Shown here: positions 34,669-42,362 of the stretch, piece by piece
Layout: every line of letters begins with the position of its first letter
Position numbering within the stretch: position 1 is the first letter of the stretch
Source: Chitinophaga skermanii
GTDB taxonomy: Bacteria; Bacteroidota; Bacteroidia; Chitinophagales; Chitinophagaceae
DNA: 64,000 nt
Assembly: GCF_003259335.1 (NCBI RefSeq)
Contig: NZ_QLLL01000011.1
Coordinates: 100,593-164,592 of the forward strand
Direction of reading: 5' to 3'
Translations under genes and position numbers: made by a program
Notes under the pieces: model-generated
Told to the model about the DNA's origin: nothing
The model's input: the letters and a program-made list of their open reading frames with translations, nothing else
The model's database searches: none

Positions 34669-37665
34669 ATGAAGTATTTACTGGTAATAGGATTTGCCGG
34701 GATACTCTTTTCGAGCGCAGCCAACCACGTTAGCGCACCACCTTCAAGGAAAGGACAAGGAGACCCGCAGAAGAAACAATTGACGCAGAAAAAGCAGCAG
34801 CAACAGAAAAAAGTTGATCCAGCCCAACGCTGGGCCGATAGCGTATTTAATACCCTCACACCCGACGAACGTATAGCACAGTTGATCATGATCCGTGTAC
34901 ATTCCAATTTAGGACAGGACCATGTGAATGCTGTAATTAAAGATATTAAAGAGAACAAAGTAGGCGGTATGGTTACCTTCCAAGGTGGCCCTGGCCGCCA
35001 GGCTAACTTGGTAAACTACTATCAATCCATCTCTAAAGTGCCGATGTTAGTAGCTGTTGATGGCGAGTGGGGATTAGGTATGCGTTTAGATAGTGTAATC
35101 AGCTTCCCGCGTAACTTAATGCTAGGCGCTATTCAAGATAGTACGTTGATTTACGAAATAGGTAAAGCTATTGGTAAACAATGTATTCGTCAAGGTATCC
35201 AGTACAACTTTGCTCCTGTAGTGGATGTGAATAACAACCCGCAAAACCCTGTTATCAACGATCGTTCATTCGGTGAAGATAAATACCAGGTTGCCCGTTT
35301 AGGTGTAGCCATGGTAAAGGGTATGCAAGACCAAGGTATTATGGCCTGTGCTAAGCACTTCCCTGGACACGGCGATACGGATGTTGATTCTCATGCAGAA
35401 TTACCAACCATTAGTAAGAGCTTAGCGGAGTTAGATTCGTTAGAGTTGTACCCTTTCCAAAGGGTGATCGACGCAGGTGTTGCTTCGGTTATGATTGCGC
35501 ATTTGAATGTACCGGCGATTGATCCAAGTTCTAAGAAGCCGACGTCGATTTCGTATGAAACAGTAACGAACTTGTTGCAGAAGAAAATGGGCTTCGATGG
35601 CATTATTGTAACGGATGCTTTGGAAATGAAAGGTATTTCCAACTACTATAAAAACGGGAACGAATCGTTGATGTCGTTATTAGCCGGTAACGATTTAATG
35701 GAATTACCTTCCACCTCGAAAGGTAGTATTGAAGCGATTAAAGAGGCGATTAAGAAAGGTGTGATTTCGCGTGAAGAAGTGAATCGCCGGGTGAAAAAAG
35801 TGTTGATAGCGAAATACAAGGTAGGTTTAGCGAATTGGAAACCCATCGATCCGAATAACATCGTTAACGACCTTAACCAAGATGTGATGCCGCTTCGCCA
35901 AAGAATTTCCGAGGAGGCCATCACCCTTTTAAAAAACGATAACCGCCTTATTCCATTCTCTGCTACTACAACCAACCGTAAAACGGCTGTTATTGCTGTA
36001 GGTGCCGATGGTACCAATACTTTCGTGCAAGCAGTAAAAGGGATTAACCCGAATGTGGATTCATATATTTTCACGTCGAACCAAGGCGAGAGCCAAATCC
36101 CGGCCATTGTTCAACGCCTAAAAAATAACTACCAAAACATCATCATCAGCGTACACAATTACAGTCGTCGACCAGCTAGGAACTACGGCTTAAGCAATGC
36201 ACAACGTATGTTGGTTAACCAATTGCAGCATGAAATGCCTGCTGCCGTGGTAATGTTTGGTAATCCTTACGCGATGCGTTACTTCTGCGATGCCAACACA
36301 ATGGTGGCTGCTTATGAAGATGATAGCACTACACACCGCGTAGCTGCCGAAATTATATTCGGTCGCCTCCGTGCGAAAGGTAAATTACCGGTAACCGTTT
36401 GCGAGAACTATCACTTTGGTGATGGTATTGTATCGGCTGAAATTACGCCTGCGCATTTGGCTACTGTAACGCCGGAATCAGTAGGTATGAATAGTAAAAT
36501 CTTAGCGCGTATCGATTCATTGGCGGGCGATATGATGGCAAAAGGTGCTGCGCCAGGTTGCCAAGTATTGGCGATGAAAGATGGCAAAATTGTGTATAAT
36601 AAATCGCTGGGGTATTACGATTACAGTCGTACCGAACGAGTTACCAGCGATGCTATTTATGATTTAGCTTCTGTAACAAAAGTATGTGCTACTACGGTAT
36701 CTATTATGCGTTTGTATGATGAGGGCAAGATTAACTTGGATGGTACACTCGGTGATTATTTACCTTGGGTGCGCGGTTCGAATAAAGCGGGTTTGAAGAT
36801 CCGGGATATTCTTTTACACCAAGCCGGCCTGGTAGCGTACATCCCGTTCTATAAAGATGTACTAATGGCCAACGGTTATCCCGATACAGCTTTATTCCGC
36901 CAGGAACAAGATTCAGCACATACGCTGCGCGTAGCAGAAAATATGTACATGGTGCCCAGTTATGTAGACACGATGTACAAGAAAATCCTCGATAGCAAAC
37001 TCGGTCCTTCTAATAACTATGTATACAGCGATAATGATTTTATTTTCTTAGGAAAGATTGTAGAGCAGTTAAGTGGTAAAACATTAGACCGTTATGCGAA
37101 AGATAATTTCTACACTCCTTTGGGTATGTATACGACAGGCTTTCAACCAAGAGAACGTTTTGGTGTAGAGCAGTTAGTGCCTACTGAAAGGGAACATACT
37201 TTCCGTATTCAATGGATACGTGGCGATGTACATGATCCGGGTGCGGCGATGTTTGGCGGTGTTTCAGGTCATGCAGGCTTGTTTTCCAATGCGCACGATT
37301 TAGCCATTATGATGCAGATGTTATTGAACGGGGGGAACTTCAACAGTGTGAAATACATTAAGCCGTCTACCATCGAATTGTTTAATCAATACCAAAGTAA
37401 GGTGAGCAGGAGAGGTTATGGATTTGATAAGCCGGAGAAAGATAATGCATCGAGAAAGGAGCCTTATCCATGTAAGAGTGCTTCTCCGCAAACATTTGGA
37501 CATACCGGCTTTACGGGTACTTGTGTTTGGGTAGATCCGAAATATAACCTTGTATTTATATTCTTGAGTAATAGGGTATGCCCGAACGGGGAGAATAATA
37601 GGTTATTGCAACTAAATGTGCGTGGCAAAATGATGCAAACATTATACGACGCCATGGGTATTTAA
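34669..37665 (+). CDS. Exported GH3 glycosidase fused to a beta-lactamase-family serine hydrolase
   Basis: About 998 residues (ATG at 34666 or 34669). A signal peptide is followed by a K/Q-rich linker, then a GH3 domain of the beta-N-acetylglucosaminidase (NagZ) type: KHFPGHGDTDVDSH with the loop His/Asp pair and VTDALEMKGI with the nucleophile Asp. A GH3 C-terminal domain follows (about 400-580), then a class-C-type beta-lactamase/esterase domain (about 600-990) with SVTK as the SxxK nucleophile, YSDND in the YxN position and HTGFTG in place of KTG. It probably trims peptidoglycan fragments in the periplasm, with the second domain acting as a peptidase or esterase. This fusion is known in Bacteroidota. 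Confidence 0.9.
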   Translation: MKYLLVIGFAGILFSSAANHVSAPPSRKGQGDPQKKQLTQKKQQQQKKVDPAQRWADSVFNTLTPDERIAQLIMIRVHSNLGQDHVNAVIKDIKENKVGGMVTFQGGPGRQANLVNYYQSISKVPMLVAVDGEWGLGMRLDSVISFPRNLMLGAIQDSTLIYEIGKAIGKQCIRQGIQYNFAPVVDVNNNPQNPVINDRSFGEDKYQVARLGVAMVKGMQDQGIMACAKHFPGHGDTDVDSHAELPTISKSLAELDSLELYPFQRVIDAGVASVMIAHLNVPAIDPSSKKPTSISYETVTNLLQKKMGFDGIIVTDALEMKGISNYYKNGNESLMSLLAGNDLMELPSTSKGSIEAIKEAIKKGVISREEVNRRVKKVLIAKYKVGLANWKPIDPNNIVNDLNQDVMPLRQRISEEAITLLKNDNRLIPFSATTTNRKTAVIAVGADGTNTFVQAVKGINPNVDSYIFTSNQGESQIPAIVQRLKNNYQNIIISVHNYSRRPARNYGLSNAQRMLVNQLQHEMPAAVVMFGNPYAMRYFCDANTMVAAYEDDSTTHRVAAEIIFGRLRAKGKLPVTVCENYHFGDGIVSAEITPAHLATVTPESVGMNSKILARIDSLAGDMMAKGAAPGCQVLAMKDGKIVYNKSLGYYDYSRTERVTSDAIYDLASVTKVCATTVSIMRLYDEGKINLDGTLGDYLPWVRGSNKAGLKIRDILLHQAGLVAYIPFYKDVLMANGYPDTALFRQEQDSAHTLRVAENMYMVPSYVDTMYKKILDSKLGPSNNYVYSDNDFIFLGKIVEQLSGKTLDRYAKDNFYTPLGMYTTGFQPRERFGVEQLVPTEREHTFRIQWIRGDVHDPGAAMFGGVSGHAGLFSNAHDLAIMMQMLLNGGNFNSVKYIKPSTIELFNQYQSKVSRRGYGFDKPEKDNASRKEPYPCKSASPQTFGHTGFTGTCVWVDPKYNLVFIFLSNRVCPNGENNRLLQLNVRGKMMQTLYDAMGI

Positions 37666-37685
37666 CAACTACTACGATTCTTATA

Positions 37686-37735
37686 AATAATTAGCCCTGC
37701 ACTTGCATTGATCCGCTTGTGCAGGGCTAATTATT
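37686..37735. terminator. 17-bp bidirectional terminator
   Basis: AATAATTAGCCCTGCAC pairs perfectly with its complement at 37719-37735. It lies between the convergent GH3 fusion gene and the exported Ig-like gene and can serve both. Confidence 0.85.
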
Positions 37736-37782
37736 TATTGGTGTTAACAAATGATGGCAGAAGTTCTGCTAATGTTCTTTAC

Positions 37783-38235
37783 TTAGTCGATAGATACAAA
37801 GCGTTGTACTTCGGTTTTCGTTTTGATGTCGATTGCCTTTTGGATTTTTTGTTTACCACTGATCACAGAGATCATGTAAGCACCATCTTCCAACGATTGA
37901 AAGTTGTAACGTGTTACGAAGGTAGAACTTGCGTTCACAGTTTCGCGGTGAAGCGTGTTGTTTTGGGCATCGCGGATAATGATCGTAGCCTTATCAGTAG
38001 TAGGGTTGTCGATCGATACACGGAACAATAAATCGCCTGTTTTTTCTTGCGTGATGTTAACACGCATGTTGTTGCGAGGTGCTTCGCTGCTGGATGTCGT
38101 AAACGGTGTAGTGTTGTAAGCGAGGGTGTGTGGCTCATCAACCTGAGCGCTAACGGTCATGGAGGAAATGGCTAAAATTGCAGCTAATGCTACAGTGATA
38201 ATTTTTTTGGGTCCTAAAACAATAATCTGTTTCAT
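37783..38235 (-). CDS. Exported protein with C-terminal Ig-like/sorting-domain-like fold
   Basis: 150 residues with a signal peptide (about 1-30, ending VSA-Q). The mature part is a low-complexity Ser/Thr stretch then a beta sandwich of about 80 residues: VSIDNPTTDKATIIIRDAQN, HRETVNASSTFVTRYNFQSL, EDGAYMISVISGKQKIQKAI. The strand order and the GAYMISV-KI pattern resemble DUF3244 and type-A T9SS sorting domains, but here the domain is nearly the whole protein. Role unknown. Confidence 0.6.
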   Translation of the reverse strand: MKQIIVLGPKKIITVALAAILAISSMTVSAQVDEPHTLAYNTTPFTTSSSEAPRNNMRVNITQEKTGDLLFRVSIDNPTTDKATIIIRDAQNNTLHRETVNASSTFVTRYNFQSLEDGAYMISVISGKQKIQKAIDIKTKTEVQRFVSID

Positions 38236-38688
38236 GGTTTTGTGTTTTTAATGTTTTTTTATGAAAGTTTTCTATCAGTAATGGCGGTAACTCATGATAC
38301 CTTTCATTCATTATGACACCGCAAAGCTCCACTCGCAAAGTTACCAGGATATTAAGCCCGGGTTAAGGAAATGTAATATCGTGTTAACGTTTTTATAAAG
38401 CGCGCCCCAATTTTTGGTAAAAGAAGTATCAATAAATGGTGGGTGGTTAGGGGAAAATGTGGCCTGTTCGTTTGATTTTTAGTACATTCATGTATGCTAA
38501 TTAGGTAAATGTGTACCTTTATACAGCCAACTTGCAAATATGCCGGGTAAAATGTAGTAGTATGGTTGTCGTAATATTACAATACCGCCAAGTGGATAAC
38601 ACCTACCATTTCACCGTTGGCCAACATTATAACAGAAGAATTATATATCATCCCCCAAACAGATTTTGGTACACTTAACACCACAATT
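38236..38688. other. Divergent gap, nothing firm
   Basis: 453 bases between two exported-protein genes. Only a small inverted repeat AGGTA/TACCT near 38503-38518 was noticed, with TACCTTTA resembling a -7 box. No gene or repeat array. Confidence 0.4.
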
Positions 38689-39504
38689 ATGAAGATTACA
38701 CTGTTATTGCTCTCACTGTTCGCTTATGCTAGCTCACAAGCTCAAAAACATTACATGCTGGATGCAGATACAGCTTTCACCACTTTATCAAAAATAGATG
38801 TTGCCGATGCTGCACAGAACCAAAAGGCTTCGATCTATAACTTTTCACTGAAAAAGAAAGCCCGCGAGGCATTCGCCACAGATAATTATTTAATTAGCAT
38901 CCTGTACATTCCGAACGCCAATACAGCGCCGGTATCTATGAATGATGCAACTAGTTTTACAGAATTCGTACATTCTTTGCCTAAGTCTAGTGAAGGATTG
39001 AGCTTAGATATTATGACCTTCACCGCTCATACGCCCCACAACTTTATCGTGGATTCAGTAATGGCTATTAAAGAACATGGTCAAACTACGGTGTTGAAAG
39101 GTACCATTATTGCGAAGGTGTATTTATTGAAGCCATACTACCAAGCGATTAACTTACAATCTAACAGTTACATCATCAACGTAAAAGCAAAAAAAACAAA
39201 GCTGACGTATGAGAATGGCTTACCGATGTTGGTAGACCGTGTTATGGATATGGACTACACGAATAAATTATACTTAATTGAATTCGCGGATAACAAATAC
39301 CATTTCTTCAAAAACGGCAAGGTATGCCGCGATTGTTTTTATGGAGATAAAGCAGAAGAATTCATCTTCGAACCTACGAAAGGCATTACTTCATTGAAGT
39401 GCTATTTGCCCAAAATTTCTAGCTTCCAATTGCTAGGAGAGAAGCGTAACGATGCGCCTGTACGAACTTATATGAATGCCGACGCTTATTATCAATTCAA
39501 ATAA
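38689..39504 (+). CDS. Exported protein of unknown function
   Basis: 271 residues from the ATG at 38689, chosen because it begins a clear signal peptide (MKITLLLLSLFAYASSQAQ). An in-frame ATG 72 bases earlier would hide it. The mature protein is mostly beta-rich with no recognised domain; a CRDC cysteine pair lies near residue 213 (KVCRDCFYG). The terminator at 39525 follows closely, so it is monocistronic. Confidence 0.6.
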   Translation: MKITLLLLSLFAYASSQAQKHYMLDADTAFTTLSKIDVADAAQNQKASIYNFSLKKKAREAFATDNYLISILYIPNANTAPVSMNDATSFTEFVHSLPKSSEGLSLDIMTFTAHTPHNFIVDSVMAIKEHGQTTVLKGTIIAKVYLLKPYYQAINLQSNSYIINVKAKKTKLTYENGLPMLVDRVMDMDYTNKLYLIEFADNKYHFFKNGKVCRDCFYGDKAEEFIFEPTKGITSLKCYLPKISSFQLLGEKRNDAPVRTYMNADAYYQFK

Positions 39505-39524
39505 TTGTTATATCAAATAATTTG

Positions 39525-39567
39525 CAACATCCCGCTCTTGATTATTCGAGAACGGGATGTTGTTTTT
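39525..39567 (+). terminator. Terminator after the unknown exported protein
   Basis: CAACATCCCG (39525-39534) pairs with CGGGATGTTG (39553-39562), with TCT/AGA further in and TTTTT after. Confidence 0.85.
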
Positions 39568-39584
39568 AGTATTAATTTAGTTGG

Positions 39585-40295
39585 ATGAAGAAGTTATACC
39601 CAATAGCAGCCTTAATTCTATTCACAGCATGTGGCGGGGGAAGTAAAACCCCTCAGCAAGATTCAACACAAGTAACCGCTTCAAATTCTTCGAACACTGC
39701 TGCTCAAGCAGCACAAACAGTGCAAAATGCAGGCGCCGGTGATGATAATTTAAGCGAGTCGGTTAATACCCGGGAAACAATTGATATTGATTTGGATGGT
39801 GATGGGCGGCCAGATAAGCTCTCCGATATATTATATAGTAAGCAGCAAGAAGCGATATGGCCGGGTTACCCTGCAGGAATGGATTACGAAATGCTCGATT
39901 CTATTACATGGGAAAACCAAATATTCACTTACTACGTGAGTAATATAGCAGGTGCAGACACATTGAAATTCGCGTTAGCACCCAGTTATGGTAGTTTCTA
40001 TTTCAGGAATATTGGCGATTTAAATGACGACGGCCGTGAAGAAGTAGGCGTGATAGCGAACTACATGGCACCTTCGAACTTGAATACTTTCTATGTATTC
40101 ACTTTAACGGCCGACAAGAAATGGCAAGAGTTACATTCATTCGGCATTAATAAGATGTTGAATATGGAAGATGAATTATTAGGAAAGGGGGTGCTTTTTA
40201 TCAAGAAAACAGGCCCTAAACAAGCGAAATATGCTTTTTATAACCAAAAGGAAGATATATTCGAAATTGATACCGCTACCATTACGTTTAAATAA
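39585..40295 (+). CDS. Lipoprotein with calcium-loop-like repeats
   Basis: 236 residues. Lipobox ALILFTAC with Cys at residue 16, then a Ser/Thr/Gln/Ala-rich linker. Two acidic loops, DIDLDGDGRPDKLSD and IGDLNDDGREEVGVI, have the DxDxDG spacing of dockerin/EF-hand or FG-GAP/VCBS repeats and probably bind calcium. The rest is a beta-rich fold typical of FG-GAP-like lipoproteins. Function unknown. Starts shortly after a terminator and ends before another, so it is a single-gene unit. Confidence 0.7.
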   Translation: MKKLYPIAALILFTACGGGSKTPQQDSTQVTASNSSNTAAQAAQTVQNAGAGDDNLSESVNTRETIDIDLDGDGRPDKLSDILYSKQQEAIWPGYPAGMDYEMLDSITWENQIFTYYVSNIAGADTLKFALAPSYGSFYFRNIGDLNDDGREEVGVIANYMAPSNLNTFYVFTLTADKKWQELHSFGINKMLNMEDELLGKGVLFIKKTGPKQAKYAFYNQKEDIFEIDTATITFK

Positions 40296-40666
40296 ACAAT
40301 TGATAATAAACATAATAAGCCCGTTTCTACCATGTAGTTACGGGTTTTTTATTGGATGAAAATGTTCGCTTTTGAGAAAAACTGTCCGGAATTGAAAATG
40401 CTTGTTTTTTGAAACCCGGTTATCCGCAGGATGGTTTGTAAGGTAGCTAGGTAAGATGTGGACATACAAAATGGCTGTAATTGTTGGCAGTATTGGGGTT
40501 GAAAGGTATTCGCAGCAGTGTTCGTTTTGTACGAAAACGTACGAATGGGCGGGATTGATTGGCCTTCCGTCCACTAATAACTATTCACTTTAAGGGGGTA
40601 AAAAGGTGTTCTACATTTGTTTCAACAAACGAAAACACATCAAAAACATTTATAAAAATTACTATC
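40296..40666. other. Gap with one terminator, otherwise featureless
   Basis: 371 bases. Terminator at 40320-40350. A 78-codon leftward frame (40338-40574) lacks protein features. CGTTTTGTACGAAAACG near 40521-40537 is a small imperfect palindrome. Confidence 0.4.
40320..40350 (+). terminator. Terminator of the calcium-loop lipoprotein gene
   Basis: CCCGT pairs with ACGGG and CTAC with GTAG around CAT, followed by six T. CTAC/GTAG core as in the hairpin family. Confidence 0.75.
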
Positions 40667-41116
40667 ATGAAAAAGTTAATCACCCTTATCGTATTTGCCT
40701 TGTTTTGCTTATCTACACAAGCATTCGCTGGTGTTGAAACCGTTGTAAGCGCTAAATTTTCTAATGCTCTTCGTGCATCTTTTGGCGAGGTGAAAAATGT
40801 GAGATGGTTTAAAGATGAAAAGAAAAATTATACAGCGAAGTTCGAAATGAAAGATAACCAAGTTACAGCGATCTATAACAATGCCGGCGAATTGCTTTCT
40901 ACAAGCCGTATCATCAGCGATGCACAATTGCCTTTACCCTTGATTCAACAGTTGATGAAATCTTATCCTGACCAATCATTTTATGCAGTTGTAGAACATA
41001 GCACAAGAGCGGGCATACAGTACTTCATTACCTTGGAAGGAGCGAATACATGGACGGTGTTGAAAGTTTCGTCAGAAGGTATTGTAGTGCCTATGGAAAA
41101 ACTAGTGAAAAGCTAA
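40667..41116 (+). CDS. Exported BLIP/PepSY-like small protein
   Basis: 149 residues from the ATG at 40667, which starts a signal peptide (MKKLITLIVFALFCLSTQAF, cleavage near AFA-G). The mature part FGEVKNVRWFKDEKKNYTAKFE, then VTAIYNNAGELL and the matching second half, follows the repeated PepSY-like/DUF2874 pattern of Bacteroidota exported proteins. Function unknown in this family; protein-inhibitor or envelope-stress roles have been suggested. The terminator lies 27 bases after the stop. Confidence 0.7.
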   Translation: MKKLITLIVFALFCLSTQAFAGVETVVSAKFSNALRASFGEVKNVRWFKDEKKNYTAKFEMKDNQVTAIYNNAGELLSTSRIISDAQLPLPLIQQLMKSYPDQSFYAVVEHSTRAGIQYFITLEGANTWTVLKVSSEGIVVPMEKLVKS

Positions 41117-41142
41117 TGGCCTTTTTTCTCTATAGCAAACGA

Positions 41143-41170
41143 AAAAGCCTCTACCGCGGTAGAGGCTTTT
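41143..41170 (+). terminator. Perfect palindromic terminator with CTCTACCGCGGTAGAG core
   Basis: AAAAGCCTCTACC-GC-GGTAGAGGCTTTT, 28 bases fully symmetrical. It lies between convergent genes and can serve both. Confidence 0.9.
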
Positions 41171-41192
41171 CTATGTAAGGAACTGTCAAATA

Positions 41193-41624
41193 TTATTTAA
41201 ACAACTCTTTGAAATCGTTTTTGAATTCTTTCCATTCATCGTCGGTTTTCTTCAATAATTGGTTTGTTTTTTCTTTTGTTTTATCCCACGTTTCTGCTGT
41301 GCTGGATTTTACTTCGTCGAGTTCTTTATTCAAATCTTCTTTTAGCACAGCTAGCTTTTTTTGGGTTTCTTTACTTTTCTCGGAAGCATCTTTCTTTAAT
41401 GTTTCCATTTTTTCGTCTACTTCTTTGATGCGTTGGTTAAGCGATTCTTCGGCAGCTTTCTTTTCTGCAGCTAAGTAATCGCCGGTTTCTTCGGTCGTTT
41501 TTTGTGCAGCATCTTTTAATTGTGCATTCGCAGCGTCGAGTGAATCTTTGGCTGCTTCTGTATTCGCAGAATTATTACAAGCCATCATTGCTGCAGCGCC
41601 GAAAATGAAAAGGTATTTGTACAT
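41193..41624 (-). CDS. Coiled-coil lipoprotein
   Basis: 143 residues. Lipobox AAAMMAC with Cys16, then an almost continuous helix of Lys/Glu/Ala heptads (AAEKKAAEESLNQRIKEVDE, EKSKETQKKLAVLKEDLN) as in small apolipoprotein- or YtxH-like stress proteins. No enzymatic motif. It probably lies in the periplasm as an extended lipid-anchored helix. A META-domain lipoprotein gene is 65 bases upstream on the same strand. Confidence 0.65.
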   Translation of the reverse strand: MYKYLFIFGAAAMMACNNSANTEAAKDSLDAANAQLKDAAQKTTEETGDYLAAEKKAAEESLNQRIKEVDEKMETLKKDASEKSKETQKKLAVLKEDLNKELDEVKSSTAETWDKTKEKTNQLLKKTDDEWKEFKNDFKELFK

Positions 41625-41689
41625 ATCGATCGATTTTGATGAATAATATTTTAGGGGATAGTTTGCAAAATGTGCGCCAAGGTATTCGA

Positions 41690-42175
41690 TTACTTCGTAA
41701 CCGCCTTGAAACTAGCTACGGTAGTATCGCCTTTTAAGAGGTGAAGACCGGCATCGTCGAGTTTATAATGATTGATGGAGTTGATGGCGGTAATGAATTT
41801 ATCTTCTAGACCTTGTTCGGGGCAAGTCATGCGTGTGCTCACCATTTGTGTGAAACTCAGTTGGTTATCTTGTTTCGTATAACCACCGTTGATGATATTG
41901 CATCCACTAAAGCCGTGAACACGTTGTTCTGTACCGTTAAACTCCAGGAAAAGGTCTTTTCCGCTGGTAGGGATACTTACAGCTTCGTTATTGAGTGAAA
42001 CGAGTTGCCAGTGAATATCTTCGATAATAGCAGCTTGGGGTATGTTACTAGAGTCGGCCGTAGCGGCAGGAACATTAGACAAGCTGGTGTCTTCACGGTT
42101 GGTAGATGCACTATTATTGCAGGCTAAAAAAATAGTGCTTACGCATACGAAATAGAAAACGAGTAATTTTTTCAT
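41690..42175 (-). CDS. META-domain (HslJ-like) lipoprotein
   Basis: 161 residues. Lipobox VSTIFLAC with Cys19. After a Ser/Ala linker, the META domain shows WQLVSLNNEAV, FNGTEQRVHGFSGCNIINGG, and FTQMVSTRMTCPE, the GCN and TRMxC motifs of the family. HslJ-type proteins are linked to heat and novobiocin resistance in E. coli but their molecular function is not known. Probably co-transcribed with the coiled-coil lipoprotein gene downstream. Confidence 0.82.
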   Translation of the reverse strand: MKKLLVFYFVCVSTIFLACNNSASTNREDTSLSNVPAATADSSNIPQAAIIEDIHWQLVSLNNEAVSIPTSGKDLFLEFNGTEQRVHGFSGCNIINGGYTKQDNQLSFTQMVSTRMTCPEQGLEDKFITAINSINHYKLDDAGLHLLKGDTTVASFKAVTK

Positions 42176-42362
42176 ATCACGGATTTGTTGAAGGTGTTTG
42201 TAAACAATTATTTATAACAGGATGTGTAATTAATTGTTTGGCTTTTAATGCATTAATAAATTTCTAAATGTGATGGAAAGTATGGAATAATGGGGTTTTA
42301 TCAATTGCGATTCGACTAAAAAACAGTAGGTTTGGTGCTCTTATTACAAAATCTAACTTTTT

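Noticed and set aside
34669..37665. Frameshift or chimeric assembly joining two genes
   Set aside because: The GH3 and beta-lactamase parts are in one open frame with normal linker sequence, and the same fusion is known in other Bacteroidota.
40338..40574. 78-codon leftward frame in the gap before the BLIP-like gene
   Set aside because: Begins beyond the start of the real gene's leader and overlaps the terminator of the previous gene; no protein features.
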